Shown here piece by piece: positions 46,200 through 56,305 of a stretch of DNA of 64,000 nucleotides. The stretch spans positions 1,674,001 through 1,738,000 of the forward strand of contig NZ_SMDR01000001.1 in NCBI RefSeq assembly GCF_006265115.1, in the 5' to 3' direction. The notes below the pieces were generated by a model. It did no database searches, had not been told where the DNA came from, and saw nothing but the letters and a program-made list of their open reading frames with translations. The position numbers were made by a program, and so were the translations under genes. Origin of the DNA: Arenimonas terrae (GTDB lineage: Bacteria > Pseudomonadota > Gammaproteobacteria > Xanthomonadales > Xanthomonadaceae). The stretch's first letter is position 1. Each line of letters begins with the position of its first letter.

Positions 46200-48632
46200 A
46201 TGGATTCGATCCGCGCTGCCGCCGACACCCTGCCCGCGCGCCGCCCCGGCTGGCGCCGCAGCCTGCGCACGCGGCTGATGTTCTGGTCGTCCCTGACCAG
46301 CATCCTGCTGCTGCTCGGCGTGGCCACGGTGTTCTACGCGGCGATACGCGGTGTCCTGATCGAAAACGCCCGGACCGAAATGCGCAGCCTGGCCAGCCAG
46401 ACCGCGCGCGGCCTGCTGGCCACCCTGGACACGGTGCAGGTCAGCGGCCAGACCCTGAGCGCCAACGCCACCGTGGTCGGCCGCGAACCGGTGGCCCTGC
46501 GCCAGCTGCTGATGGCCACCGTGGCCTCGGACCCGGACATCGCCGGCGCCATGCTGATCATCGAGCCGGGCCGGCTGAGCCCGGACGACCCGGGCTTCAC
46601 CTGGTACATCCGCCGCCAGGGCGCGGGCTTCGTCGAACAGACGGTCGAAGACCTGGGCTACGACTACCGGGTGATGCCCTGGTACGTGCGCACCGTCACC
46701 AGCGGCACGCCGTGGTGGGGCGAGCCCTACCGCAACAAGGCCACCGGCGGCGTCGACTTCACCACCTACAACCTGCCGCTGCGGCGGCCGGGCGACGGCG
46801 CCGAGGGCGGCACCATCGGCATGGTCAGCGTGGACGTGCCGCTGGCCAGGCTCGACGCGATCCTGAAACAGCTGCCGCAGGACCCGGCGATCCTGCCGGT
46901 GCTGCTGTCGCCCGAACACCGGCTGGTGCTGCACCCGGACGACATGGTCGAGGGCAAGGAAACCGTTCGCTCGCTGATCGACGCACGGGGCCGCAGCGAT
47001 TTGGCGACCCTGGCCGACCGCGTGCTGCGCCGGGAAACCTTCGAGATGAAACACGTGGTGGCCGGGAGCGGCCCCGACGCCGGCGAAGTGCGCTACACCT
47101 TCGCCGAACCGGTGGGCGCCACCGGCTGGACCTTCACGCTGTCGGTGGACGAGGACTTCGTGCTGGCCCAGCTGCAGCGCATCACGCTGTGGGGATTGCT
47201 GGGCGGCCTGGTCGGCGTCTTCATCTGCGTGGCGGCGGTGCGGCGCTATTCAGGCCTGATCGCCCGGCCCATCGAGGACCTGACCGAGTCGGCGCGGCAT
47301 TTCGCCCGCGGCGACTTCGACTACCCGCTGGGCCACACCCAGCGCGAGGACGAGGTGGGCGTGTTGGCCCGGGCCTTCGACAGCGCGCGCGGCTCGATCA
47401 AGCAGCAGATGAGCGAGATCGCCGAAATGGGCGCGGTGCGCGCGCGGCTGGAGGGCGAGCTGAATATCGCCGCCGACATCCAACAGGCCATGCTGCCGGT
47501 CGGCAACCAGTTCGACGCCGGTGAATCGCACCTGGAATTCCACGGGCTGCTGGAGCCGGCCAAGGCGGTGGGCGGCGATTTCTACAACCTGTTCGAGCGC
47601 GACGGCGATTCGCTGTGGTTCGTCATCGGCGACGTGTCGGACAAGGGCGTGCCGGCGGCGCTGTTCATGACGCGCACGATGACGGTGCTGGAGGTGGCGG
47701 CGCAGCTGGGCGGCTCGCCCGGGCGGGCGCTGCAGGAGGCCGCCAAGCATCTGGTCGAGGGCAACGACACCTGCATGTTCGCGACCGTGCTGTGTGGCGT
47801 GATCGAGCTGCGCACCGGCGCGCTGTCCCTGGCCAGCGCCGGCCACGAGCCGCCGGTGCTGCTGCGCGCCGACGGCAGCCGCGAGTACCTGCCCGTGCCC
47901 ACCGAAGGCCCGCTGGGCGTGGCCGTCGCCGAGGGCTATCCTGCCTGGCGTGGCCGCCTGAAACCGGGCGACACGTTGTTCACCTACACCGATGGCGTCA
48001 CCGAGGCCTTCGACCGTGACAACAACGCCTATGGCACCGACCGCCTGCTCGCCGCGCTCGATCCAGCGCTCGACGCCGAGGCGCAGTGCCGCGCCGTGGT
48101 GCGCGACGTGCACGCCTTCGCCGACGGCGCCCAGCAGTCCGACGACATCACCGTGCTGGCCATCCGCTACAAGCGCGATGCCCGCGTGCGCGAGCGTTTC
48201 GCCGTGAAGGCCCTGCTGGAGCCGCCGCTGCCTGCCGACGCGATCCGCCAGCTGATCGCCCAGGTGGATGCCGGCCTGTCCGGCCACGACCTGCCGCCGA
48301 TGGTGATGCACGACGTGCACCTGGTGATCGAAGAAGTGGCCTGCAACGTGATCAGCCACGGCGTCGAGGAAGGCCGCGAGCCGCGCCTGGAGCTGCTGGC
48401 CTCGGTCGAGGGCAACCGGCTGGCGATGGAATTCCGCGACAACGGCCGCGCCTTCGACCCGCTGTCGCAGCCGCCCCCGGACCTGGACGCCGACATCGAA
48501 GACCGCCCGATCGGCGGCCTGGGTGTGCACCTGATCAAGGAACTGGCCGAACAGGTCGCCTACACCCGCGACGACTTCCACAACGTACTGCGCATCGTGC
48601 TGCACATCCCCTACCCGGAGAGCCCCCCATGA
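46200..48632 (+). CDS. Membrane SpoIIE/PP2C phosphatase with sensor, HAMP and anti-sigma ATPase
   Basis: An 810-residue protein. Helix 1 (about 26-48), a periplasmic Cache-like sensor (about 50-330, with MPWYVRTVTSGTPWWGEPYRN), helix 2 (about 335-356) and HAMP, then the SpoIIE-type PP2C phosphatase: GGDFYNLF (about 460), GDVSDKGVPAALFM, HEPPVLLR and SDDITVLAI (about 646). The C-terminus (about 690-805) is a histidine-kinase-like ATPase of the RsbW/SpoIIAB type: EEVACNVISHG N-box and GGLGVHLIKEL G-box. Thus phosphatase and anti-sigma-like kinase sit in one chain. It overlaps the STAS gene by ATGA. Start is ATG 46200 after ggggaggcc. Controls partner switching; the regulated sigma factor or process is not evident. 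Confidence 0.9.
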   Translation: MDSIRAAADTLPARRPGWRRSLRTRLMFWSSLTSILLLLGVATVFYAAIRGVLIENARTEMRSLASQTARGLLATLDTVQVSGQTLSANATVVGREPVALRQLLMATVASDPDIAGAMLIIEPGRLSPDDPGFTWYIRRQGAGFVEQTVEDLGYDYRVMPWYVRTVTSGTPWWGEPYRNKATGGVDFTTYNLPLRRPGDGAEGGTIGMVSVDVPLARLDAILKQLPQDPAILPVLLSPEHRLVLHPDDMVEGKETVRSLIDARGRSDLATLADRVLRRETFEMKHVVAGSGPDAGEVRYTFAEPVGATGWTFTLSVDEDFVLAQLQRITLWGLLGGLVGVFICVAAVRRYSGLIARPIEDLTESARHFARGDFDYPLGHTQREDEVGVLARAFDSARGSIKQQMSEIAEMGAVRARLEGELNIAADIQQAMLPVGNQFDAGESHLEFHGLLEPAKAVGGDFYNLFERDGDSLWFVIGDVSDKGVPAALFMTRTMTVLEVAAQLGGSPGRALQEAAKHLVEGNDTCMFATVLCGVIELRTGALSLASAGHEPPVLLRADGSREYLPVPTEGPLGVAVAEGYPAWRGRLKPGDTLFTYTDGVTEAFDRDNNAYGTDRLLAALDPALDAEAQCRAVVRDVHAFADGAQQSDDITVLAIRYKRDARVRERFAVKALLEPPLPADAIRQLIAQVDAGLSGHDLPPMVMHDVHLVIEEVACNVISHGVEEGREPRLELLASVEGNRLAMEFRDNGRAFDPLSQPPPDLDADIEDRPIGGLGVHLIKELAEQVAYTRDDFHNVLRIVLHIPYPESPP

Positions 48633-49012
48633 GCCTGAGCATCGAGATCGCCCCCGCCGGCAACGGCATCCAGCGCGTGTCCCTGGCCGGACGGCTCGAC
48701 ACCCACACCTACGGCGAACTCGACCAGCAGCTGTCGCCGGTGCTGGGCTCGCAGGTGCAGTCGCTGATCCTCGACCTGGCGGGGCTGGACTACATCAGCT
48801 CGGCCGGCGTGCGTTCGATCTTCAAGGCGCGCAAGGCGCTGGCGGCGCGCGGCGGCAAGGTCGTCGTGGTGAACCCGAAGCCGCAGATCCAGAAGGTGTT
48901 CGACGTGGTGAAGGCGGTGCCGCTGGACGAGATCTTCTCGTCGGTGCAGGAAGCCGACGCCTACCTCGACGCCATGCAGAAGAAGGTCCTGCGCGGCGAC
49001 GACGACGAATGA
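48629..49012 (+). CDS. STAS anti-anti-sigma factor
   Basis: A 127-residue STAS-domain protein of the SpoIIAA/RsbV class: SLAGRLDTHTYGELDQQL (about 18-35) and LDLAGLDYISSAGVRSIF (48-65), where Ser58 corresponds to the phosphorylated residue. When dephosphorylated by a PP2C phosphatase it would bind and neutralise the anti-sigma-like kinase. It is coupled to the upstream phosphatase-ATPase gene and lies between two phosphatase genes. Confidence 0.93.
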   Translation: MSLSIEIAPAGNGIQRVSLAGRLDTHTYGELDQQLSPVLGSQVQSLILDLAGLDYISSAGVRSIFKARKALAARGGKVVVVNPKPQIQKVFDVVKAVPLDEIFSSVQEADAYLDAMQKKVLRGDDDE

Positions 49013-49096
49013 CGGCGTCGGGGCAGCCCCGCACGGCCCGCTCCTGAAGTCCGCGACACCGCACCCGGCTCCACCCCCGAGGACGCCCGCTTCCGC

Positions 49097-51037
49097 ATGA
49101 ACCAGTCCGTCCCGCCGACCGAGCTCGTGGTGCCTTGGCGCGACAGCCTGCGCACGCGGCTGATGCTGTGGTTCGGCACCCTGGTGACCGCGCTGCTGAT
49201 CGCCGGCTTCGGCGTGGCCTACGTCGTGGCGCAACAGCGCATCGTCGGCGAGGCCGAGGTCCGCACCCGCTTCGAGGCCCGCCAGGCCAGCGAACGGCTG
49301 GCGGCGGCGATGGGCTCGGTGCGCATCACCGGCGAAGGCCTGGTCGGCCTGTTCAACGGCCTGGGCCTGCAGCGCGACGGCCTGGTGCAGGCGCTCAACG
49401 CGATGCTGGAAGCCGACGCCAGCGCAGTCGGCGGCCTGGTGGCGCTCGAGCCGGGCGTGCTGGACGACGGCCAGGCCATGGCTTATTACGCCGGCGTCGA
49501 ACGCCGCGGCAGCGTCGACCGCGACCTGGTCGCCGAGGGTTACGACGCGCATGCGCAGGAATGGTACCGGCGCACGCTCGCAGCGACGCATCCCTGGTGG
49601 TCGGAGCCGTATTTCAACGAGACCGCCGGCGGCGTCTGGATGGTCACGCTGAACCTGCCGCTGCGCGATGGCCAGGGCAAGACCGTGGGCATGGTGAGCC
49701 TGGACGTGCCGGTGCGCCGACTGTCGGAACTGCTCGACAGCATGCGCCAGGTGGCCGGGCAGCGGCCGGCATTGATGACGCCGGGCGGCACACTGGCGGT
49801 GCATCCGGATCCGGGCATCGCGCTCAACCACACCTTCGCGAGCCTGATGCGCGAAAGCGGCCGCGTCGACCTTGCGCCGGTGGAAGCCGCGCGGCTGGCC
49901 GGCACGCCGCTGGAACTCACCCATACGCTGCCCACCGGCGAGACCCGGTTCTCGGTGCTGACGCCGGTGGTCGACACCGGCTGGACGCTGCAGCTCTCGC
50001 TCTCGCACGAAGTGATCCTGCAGGACCTGCGGCAGCTGGGCCGCTGGCTGGCCGTGGGCGCGGGGCTGGCCACGGTGGTGCTGGCGGTGCTGGTGCGCCG
50101 GCTGGCGCGGCGCATCACGGTGCCGCTGAGCGAACTGACCAGTTCGGCCGGCCATTTCGCCGCCGGCGAGTTCGAATGGCCGGTGCCGCACGACACCCGC
50201 GGCGACGAGGTCGGGGTGATGGCGCGGGCACTGGAGCGGGCCCGCGATTCGATCCGGGGCCAGCTCGCGGAGATCGCCGGCATGGCGCGCGACCGCCAGA
50301 AGCTGGAGAGCGAACTCGACATCGCCCGCGAGATCCAGCAGGCCATGCTGCCGCCGGGCCGCAGCTACGACGGCCTGGGCCTGCGCGCCGACGTGCACGC
50401 GATGCTGCAGCCGGCCAAGGCGGTGGGCGGCGACTTCTACAACCACTTCGACCAGGGCGACGGGCGGCTGTGGTTCCTGATCGGCGACGTGTCGGACAAG
50501 GGCATTCCAGCGGCGCTGTTCATGGCGCGCACGATGACGGTGCTGGAAGTCGCGGCGCAGATGGCCGGCACGCCGGCGCTGGCGCTGTCGGAAGCGGCGC
50601 GGCACCTGGTCGAGGGCAACGACACCTGCATGTTCGCGACCGTGCTGTGCGGCCACATCGACCTGGGCAATGGCCAGTTCGTGCTGGCCAGCGCCGGCCA
50701 CGATCCGCCGGTGCGGCTGGGCGCCGACGGCAGCCGCAGCCTGCTGCGCTTCGAGGGCGGCGGGCCGCTGGGCTTCGAGGCGGACGGAATGTTTTCGGAG
50801 TGGTCAGGCCGGCTCGGCGTCGGCGACACCCTGCTGCTCTACACCGACGGCGTCACCGAGGCCTTCGATCCGGACGATCAGGCTTTCGGCGAGCAGCGCT
50901 TGCTCGACGCGTTGGTGCCCGGACATTCCGCCCGCCAGCAGTGCGAGGCGCTGGTCGCGGCGGCGCACGCCTTCGCCGGCAGGGCGCCGCAATCCGACGA
51001 CATCACGGTGCTGGCGCTGAAGCTGGTGCGGCGCTGA
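49097..51037 (+). CDS. Second membrane SpoIIE/PP2C phosphatase, paralogue without ATPase
   Basis: A 646-residue paralogue of the 46200-48632 protein with the same plan: N-terminal helix (about 20-43), Cache-like sensor with QEWYRRTLAATHPWWSEPY, helix (about 315-336), HAMP and a PP2C domain with GGDFYNHF (about 444), GDVSDKGIPAALFM and SDDITVLAL at the end. It stops after the phosphatase, with no anti-sigma ATPase domain. Shared blocks are strongly conserved (for example EGNDTCMFATVLCG), so it arose by tandem duplication. It may share the STAS protein as substrate. Its stop abuts the stop of the convergent membrane protein gene. Confidence 0.92.
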   Translation: MNQSVPPTELVVPWRDSLRTRLMLWFGTLVTALLIAGFGVAYVVAQQRIVGEAEVRTRFEARQASERLAAAMGSVRITGEGLVGLFNGLGLQRDGLVQALNAMLEADASAVGGLVALEPGVLDDGQAMAYYAGVERRGSVDRDLVAEGYDAHAQEWYRRTLAATHPWWSEPYFNETAGGVWMVTLNLPLRDGQGKTVGMVSLDVPVRRLSELLDSMRQVAGQRPALMTPGGTLAVHPDPGIALNHTFASLMRESGRVDLAPVEAARLAGTPLELTHTLPTGETRFSVLTPVVDTGWTLQLSLSHEVILQDLRQLGRWLAVGAGLATVVLAVLVRRLARRITVPLSELTSSAGHFAAGEFEWPVPHDTRGDEVGVMARALERARDSIRGQLAEIAGMARDRQKLESELDIAREIQQAMLPPGRSYDGLGLRADVHAMLQPAKAVGGDFYNHFDQGDGRLWFLIGDVSDKGIPAALFMARTMTVLEVAAQMAGTPALALSEAARHLVEGNDTCMFATVLCGHIDLGNGQFVLASAGHDPPVRLGADGSRSLLRFEGGGPLGFEADGMFSEWSGRLGVGDTLLLYTDGVTEAFDPDDQAFGEQRLLDALVPGHSARQQCEALVAAAHAFAGRAPQSDDITVLALKLVRR

Positions 51038-51550
51038 TCAGCCGCTCTTGAGCCAGAGCGTGCCGTACACCACCAGCGAAACGACCACGTAGAGCATCTC
51101 GACCAGGCGCTTGCGCGCCGGGTTGTCGCGCGAGCGCGTGAGGTCGAGCAGCATCTGCCGCAGCAGGAAGGTGTAGAGGATGTAGTAGAGGAAGGGCGTG
51201 ACGTGCACCGACAGCGGGAAGTCGTCGATGGATTTTCCGAACCAGCCCAGGATGTAGCGGATCTCGGCCCAGATGCCCAGCAGGCCCAGCGCCGCGTTGA
51301 TGAACATCCAGCGCACTTCGTCCAGGCCGAAGATGGCCAGGTAGAACAGCACGTACACGAAGATGGCGATGCCGCCGTGCAGGTACAGGAACATCAGCTC
51401 CACGTCGTCGGTGCCGTAGGCCATGAAGAAGCCCGACAGCCCGAACATGCCCATGTGGAACAGGAAGAAGGGGTAGATGAAGCCCATCGGCGCGGCTTCG
51501 CCCTTGCGGTGCACCTTGCCGTTGATGGTGATGTCCGAACGCAGCTTCAT
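51038..51550 (-). CDS. Polytopic membrane protein of unknown function
   Basis: A 170-residue protein with a hydrophilic 20-residue start and four or five hydrophobic segments (PFFLFHMGMFGLSGFFMAY, GIAIFVYVLFYLAIFGL, INAALGLLGIWAEIRYIL, YYILYTFLLRQM and MLYVVVSLVVYGTLWL). It keeps conserved-looking charged residues between helices (DLTRSRDNPARKRLVEM). I do not recognise the family. GGGGAGGGG just upstream supports ATG 51550. The frame is open much further upstream but antisense to a glycosyltransferase, so it is not extended. Confidence 0.72.
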   Translation of the reverse strand: MKLRSDITINGKVHRKGEAAPMGFIYPFFLFHMGMFGLSGFFMAYGTDDVELMFLYLHGGIAIFVYVLFYLAIFGLDEVRWMFINAALGLLGIWAEIRYILGWFGKSIDDFPLSVHVTPFLYYILYTFLLRQMLLDLTRSRDNPARKRLVEMLYVVVSLVVYGTLWLKSG

Positions 51551-51624
51551 GGCCCCTCCCCTGCGGCGAAGAGTGGCCAGAAACCGTCGGCGGGGCAAGG
51601 GCCGCGGGGCCCGACCCGGCGCCC

Positions 51625-52647
51625 TCAGCGCCCGAAGAAGCGGCGCGGCAGCGGCAGTTTCAGCAGGCGCTCGAAGGCCTTGCGGCGCAGGCCGGGGAAA
51701 CGCAGGCCGGCCCAGAGCGGGCCGAGCCAACGGCGGCGGTCGGATTCCAGCATGGCCTCGCGCATGCGCGCCTCGAGGCGATACATCGCCGCCAGCTCGC
51801 GGCCGCGTTCGCGGCGCTCGGCCGGCAGGTCGGGGCGGGCGTCGATGCAGCGGTCCTGGTCGTCGGCGACCTCGTGGTACATCTGCGCCACACGCTGCTG
51901 GCGGCGGCGCCAGGTGGCCTCGTCCTTCGCGCTGCGGTCGAACACCCAGCTGCCCAGGTTGCTGTCGTGGCGGCGGTAGCCCAGCAGCGGCTCGGGCAGG
52001 CAGTGGCATTCGCCGACCAACACGGCGCGCAGCTGCAGCGCGTTGTCCTCGACCCGGCCCTGCAGCGCCGGAAACCCGGTGAACAGCTCGCGCCGTACCG
52101 CCATGGACGCGCCCAGCACGGTGACCAGGCGCCCGGCCTGGCGCAGCGCCTGCTGGGTCAGCACCGGCTTCTGGCCGCGGTTGCGCGGCTTGATGATCTC
52201 GCCGCGGGAATTGATGTCGTTCACCGCCGAGCCGACGATCATCGCCTGCGGGTGCCGGCGCAGGTGTTCGACCAGGCGCTCGACGCGGTGCGGGTAGGCG
52301 ATGTCGTCGCCGGCCAGGAAGACCAGCAGGCCGGTGTTCGCCAGCGGCGCCAGTTCGGTGAGGTGCGCGCACAGGCCGACGTTGCTGGCGGTGCTGCGCA
52401 CGCGCAGGCGGTGCGGGCCGCGGTAGTCGCGCACGATCGGCGCGATGCGCTGCAGCGAGTCGTCGCCCGAGCAATCGTCGGAGACGATGATCTCGCAGGG
52501 CACGGTCTGGGCCAGCGCCGATTCCAGCGATTCGACGATCGTGTCCTGCATCCGGTAGGCGACGAGCAGGATCGTCGCCACCGGCGGGGCATCCGCCACG
52601 GTCCCGACGCCGGACAGCGACGACTGGGCCGCGGCCGTGGTGACCAT
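51625..52647 (-). CDS. Family 2 glycosyltransferase
   Basis: A 340-residue glycosyltransferase of the GT-A fold: ATILLVAYRMQDTIVESLESAL near residue 24, the nucleotide-binding VSDDCSGDD, and the metal-binding FLAGDDIAYPHRV. The substrate is unknown; likely surface polysaccharide. It starts 1 base after the maeB stop on the same strand, so it is coupled to it. Confidence 0.85.
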   Translation of the reverse strand: MVTTAAAQSSLSGVGTVADAPPVATILLVAYRMQDTIVESLESALAQTVPCEIIVSDDCSGDDSLQRIAPIVRDYRGPHRLRVRSTASNVGLCAHLTELAPLANTGLLVFLAGDDIAYPHRVERLVEHLRRHPQAMIVGSAVNDINSRGEIIKPRNRGQKPVLTQQALRQAGRLVTVLGASMAVRRELFTGFPALQGRVEDNALQLRAVLVGECHCLPEPLLGYRRHDSNLGSWVFDRSAKDEATWRRRQQRVAQMYHEVADDQDRCIDARPDLPAERRERGRELAAMYRLEARMREAMLESDRRRWLGPLWAGLRFPGLRRKAFERLLKLPLPRRFFGR

Positions 52648-52648
52648 G

Positions 52649-54943
52649 TCAGGCGCGGGCGGCGCGGATCTGGGCGTCCACGGCGGCGATCGCGGTCATG
52701 TTGACCACGCGGCGCACCGTCGCCGAGGGCGTGAGCACGTGTGCCGACGCCGCCAGGCCCATCAGGATCGGTCCGATGCCCACGCCGTCGGTGACGCTGC
52801 GCACCAGGTTGTAGCTGGCGTTCGCGGCGTCGAGGTTGGCGAACACCAGCAGGTTGGCGCGGCCCGACAGGCGCGAGTTCGGGAAGATGCGCTCGCGCGC
52901 CTCCTGGTTCAGGGCGATGTCGGCGTGCATCTCGCCCTCGACCTCGAGCTTGGGCGCGCGTTCGCGCAGGATCTGCAGCGCCTCGCGCATCTTCTGCGCC
53001 GGCTCGGATTCGCTGGAGCCGAAGTTGCTGTGGCTGACCAGGGCGGCCTTGGGCACGATGCCGAACAGCTTGAGGCGGAACGCGGCCTGGATCACCGACT
53101 CGGCGATCGCGGCGGCGCTGGGCTCGACGTTGACGTGGGTGTCGGTGAAGAAGAACACGCCCTTGTCGTTGAGCACGGCGCTGAGCGCGGACAGGCCGCG
53201 GCACTCGCTTTCCACGCCGAGGATCTCGCGCACGTACTTGAGCTTGCGCACGAAGCGGCCGACCAGGCCGCAGAGCAGCGCGTCGGCTTCGCCGCGGCGG
53301 ACCATCAGGGCGGCGATCACCACGTCGCGCGAGCGCACGATGGCCTTGGCGGCCGCGGGCGTGATGCCCTTGCGCTGCATGATCTCGTGGTAGAGCTGCC
53401 AGTAGTCGTTGAAGCGCGGATCGTCGTCGATGTTGGTGACGTCCACGTCGATGCCGATGCGCAGGCGAAGGCCCAGGCGGTGGATGCGGCGTTCGATCAC
53501 CGCCGGGCGGCCGACCAGGATCGGCCGGGCCAGGCCTTCGTCCACCACGGTCTGCACGGCGCGCAGCACGGTCTCTTCCTCGCCTTCGGCGTAGACCACG
53601 CGCTTGCGGTCGGCGCGGGCGCGGTCGAACACCGGCTTCATCAGCAGGCCGGTGCGGAAGACCCAGCTGCTGAGGCGGTCGCGGTAGGCGTCGAGGTCGG
53701 CGATCGGGCGCGCGGCCACGCCGGAATCCATCGCCGCCTTGGCAACGGCCGGCGCCAGCGAGACCAGCAGGCGCGGGTCGAAGGGGCGCGGGATCAGGTA
53801 ATCGGGGCCGAAGCGCGGCGTTTCGCCGGCGTAGGCGGCGCCCAGGTCGGTGGCCTCGCGCCGGGCCAGGTCGGCGATCGCGCGCACGCAGGCCAGCTTC
53901 ATCTCTTCGTTGATCGTGGTCGCGCCGACGTCGAGCGCGCCGCGGAAGATGTAGGGGAAGCAGAGCGCGTTGTTGACCTGGTTCGGGAAGTCGCTGCGGC
54001 CGGTGGCGATGATCGCGTCCGGACGCGCGGCCTTGGCCAGCTCCGGCGAGATCTCCGGCGTCGGGTTGGCGAGCGCGAAGATGATCGGCCGCTCGGCCAT
54101 GGTCTTGACCATCTCGGGCTTGAGCACGCCACCGGCGGAGACGCCGATGAAGACGTCGGCGCCGGTGACGATCTCGGCCAGGCTGCGGGCGCTGCAGTCG
54201 CGCGCATAGCGCACGATGCCGGCGTTGAAGCCACCCGGCTGCAGGTCGGGGCGGCCGGTGTGCAGCACGCCGTCCTTGTCGCTGACCAGGATGTTCTGCG
54301 GCTGCACGCCCAGCGCCACCAGCATGTCCAGGCAGGCGATGCCGGCCGCGCCGGCGCCGCTGACGGCCAGCCGGATCTTGGCGATGTCCTTGCCGACCAC
54401 GTGCAGGGCGTTGAGCAGCGCCGCACCGACGATGATCGCGGTGCCGTGCTGGTCGTCGTGGAAGACCGGGATCTTCAGCCGCTCGCGCAGCTTCTTCTCG
54501 ACCACGAAACACTCGGGCGCCTTGATGTCCTCGAGGTTGATGCCGCCGAAGGTCGGCTCGAGGCTGGCGATGATGTCCACCAGCCGGTCGGGATCGTTTT
54601 CGTTGATCTCCAGGTCGAACACGTCGATGCCGGCGAACTTCTGGAACAGCACGCCCTTGCCTTCCATCACCGGTTTGCCGGCCAGCGGGCCGATGTTGCC
54701 CAGGCCCAGCACGGCGGTGCCGTTGGTGATCACGCCCACCAGGTTGCCGCGTGCGGTGAGCGCGCTGGCCTCGCCCGGGTCGGCGACGATGGCTTCGCAG
54801 GCCGCGGCCACGCCCGGCGAATAGGCCAGGGCCAGGTCGCGCTGGGTCACCATGGCCTTGGTCGGCGTGACGCGGATCTTTCCGGCCGGCGCCTGGCGGT
54901 GGTAGTCGAGGGCGGCCTTGTTGAAATCTTCTTGTTCGGACAT
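52649..54943 (-). CDS. maeB: NADP-dependent malic enzyme
   Basis: A 764-residue enzyme that converts malate to pyruvate and CO2 with NADP+. The N-terminal malic-enzyme domain (about 1-425) has [28 protein letters not shown], and the NADP-binding [15 protein letters not shown]. The C-terminal phosphotransacetylase-like domain (about 430-760, [21 protein letters not shown]) is regulatory in MaeB. Length matches E. coli MaeB (759 aa). Start ATG 54943; coupled downstream to the GT2 gene. Confidence 0.96.
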   Translation of the reverse strand: MSEQEDFNKAALDYHRQAPAGKIRVTPTKAMVTQRDLALAYSPGVAAACEAIVADPGEASALTARGNLVGVITNGTAVLGLGNIGPLAGKPVMEGKGVLFQKFAGIDVFDLEINENDPDRLVDIIASLEPTFGGINLEDIKAPECFVVEKKLRERLKIPVFHDDQHGTAIIVGAALLNALHVVGKDIAKIRLAVSGAGAAGIACLDMLVALGVQPQNILVSDKDGVLHTGRPDLQPGGFNAGIVRYARDCSARSLAEIVTGADVFIGVSAGGVLKPEMVKTMAERPIIFALANPTPEISPELAKAARPDAIIATGRSDFPNQVNNALCFPYIFRGALDVGATTINEEMKLACVRAIADLARREATDLGAAYAGETPRFGPDYLIPRPFDPRLLVSLAPAVAKAAMDSGVAARPIADLDAYRDRLSSWVFRTGLLMKPVFDRARADRKRVVYAEGEEETVLRAVQTVVDEGLARPILVGRPAVIERRIHRLGLRLRIGIDVDVTNIDDDPRFNDYWQLYHEIMQRKGITPAAAKAIVRSRDVVIAALMVRRGEADALLCGLVGRFVRKLKYVREILGVESECRGLSALSAVLNDKGVFFFTDTHVNVEPSAAAIAESVIQAAFRLKLFGIVPKAALVSHSNFGSSESEPAQKMREALQILRERAPKLEVEGEMHADIALNQEARERIFPNSRLSGRANLLVFANLDAANASYNLVRSVTDGVGIGPILMGLAASAHVLTPSATVRRVVNMTAIAAVDAQIRAARA

Positions 54944-55039
54944 GGGGCTCGGGGGTCGGGAATGCGGTGCGGCGGAGCCGCGGACGGCCATTCTAGCGGG
55001 GCCGGCTGACCGGGCGGTGACGGGAGCGTATGGCCGGGC

Positions 55040-56305
55040 TCAGAGGCCCAGCACCAGGTCGTCGGCGTCCACCCGGTCCAGGCGGATCTTGTTGGCGAAC
55101 AGCGAGAACGCCAGCATGCCGGCCAGGCCGTTCGCCCGCTGGATCCAGGGCGGCTGGTACAGCGGTTCGGCCAGCACGCCGGCGTCGAACAGCGGCTCGA
55201 AGGCGAAAACGTCCTGCAGGGTCATCTTGCCGGCGAACAGCAGCCGCGTCAGGCGCAGCCGGCGGTGGCGCAGGCACCAGCGGAAGAAGGTGTGCACGCT
55301 GAGCAGGCCGTGCAGGTAGACGGTGTCCTTGGTGAAGGCGGCGCCGCCGGTCACCGGCACGCCGCGGAACACGCGCTGGGTCGAGGCGAAGCTGTCGGAC
55401 TCGGTCTGGCCGGCGGCGAGGAAGAAGCGGAACACCTCCAGGAAGTCGGCGCCGCGCAGGGCCATGTCGATGGCGACGATGCGCAGGCTGATGCGCTTCA
55501 TGCGCTCGATGTCGATCGAACCGGTGATCAGCTCGGCGAAGGTGGCCAGGCCTTCCTGGGTGGCGGTGACGCGCGGCGAATTGCGCGCCAGCGACTTGAA
55601 GTGCGGCTGCTCGCGGCCGTTGAGCGCGGTGAGCGTGTGCACGAAGGCTTCGTGTTCGAGCAGCTGGTGGCGGTCGTATTCGGAGAAGCCGGTGCCGCTG
55701 CGCAGGCGGATGCGGGTCGGGCCGGCGGCGGCCTTGGCGATCAGCTCGGGGTCGAGCTCCACCGTGACCTTGTGGCCGGTGAAGAAGCGGTCGAGCGAGA
55801 TCTGAAGCTCTTCCTGCACCGTCTGCGCCGACAGCACGTAGTCGGCCTCGGCCGAACCGAGCTCCTGGTCCAGTTCATCGGCCAGGTCGATGAAGTGGCG
55901 CGCGGCCTCGAGGTTGCTGGGCCCGTCGCCGGGCAGGGTGTCGCCCGGGCGGCCGAACAGGCGCACCGAGTGTTCGGTCACCTCGCGCGTGCCCAGCGAT
56001 TCCAGCAGGTGGGTCGCGACGACCCAGCTGTGCGCGGTGCGCTGGAGGTACAGGCCGATCGGGTCGCCCGGGTCGGCGGCGCGGCTGATGGTTTCCAGTT
56101 CGGCGCGCACCGGCGACAGGTCCTGGCGCGGATACACCACCTGCGGCAGTACGGCGCGACCGCTGCGCCAGGCGGCCAGGAAATCCTGCTGCGCCTGCTG
56201 CGGCCAGCTCACCGACTGCAGCAGGCGCAGGCTGCGGACCGCCAGCACCAGGCGCGCATCGAGCGCGGCGTGGTGCTGCAGCGGACCGTGCGCGGCTTCG
56301 TTCAT
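55040..56305 (-). CDS. QEGLA-motif (DUF1704) family protein
   Basis: A 421-residue protein of the flavohemoglobin-expression-modulating QEGLA family, with a zinc-peptidase-like HxxxH pattern in LLEHEAFVHTLTALNG (about 205) and the signature TQEGLATFAEL (about 233). The family is reported near dipeptide ligation genes and resembles tyrosine-carboxypeptidase (MATCAP/vasohibin-like) enzymes; function here unknown. It overlaps the rsgA stop by ATGA and forms an operon with it. Confidence 0.88.
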   Translation of the reverse strand: MNEAAHGPLQHHAALDARLVLAVRSLRLLQSVSWPQQAQQDFLAAWRSGRAVLPQVVYPRQDLSPVRAELETISRAADPGDPIGLYLQRTAHSWVVATHLLESLGTREVTEHSVRLFGRPGDTLPGDGPSNLEAARHFIDLADELDQELGSAEADYVLSAQTVQEELQISLDRFFTGHKVTVELDPELIAKAAAGPTRIRLRSGTGFSEYDRHQLLEHEAFVHTLTALNGREQPHFKSLARNSPRVTATQEGLATFAELITGSIDIERMKRISLRIVAIDMALRGADFLEVFRFFLAAGQTESDSFASTQRVFRGVPVTGGAAFTKDTVYLHGLLSVHTFFRWCLRHRRLRLTRLLFAGKMTLQDVFAFEPLFDAGVLAEPLYQPPWIQRANGLAGMLAFSLFANKIRLDRVDADDLVLGL

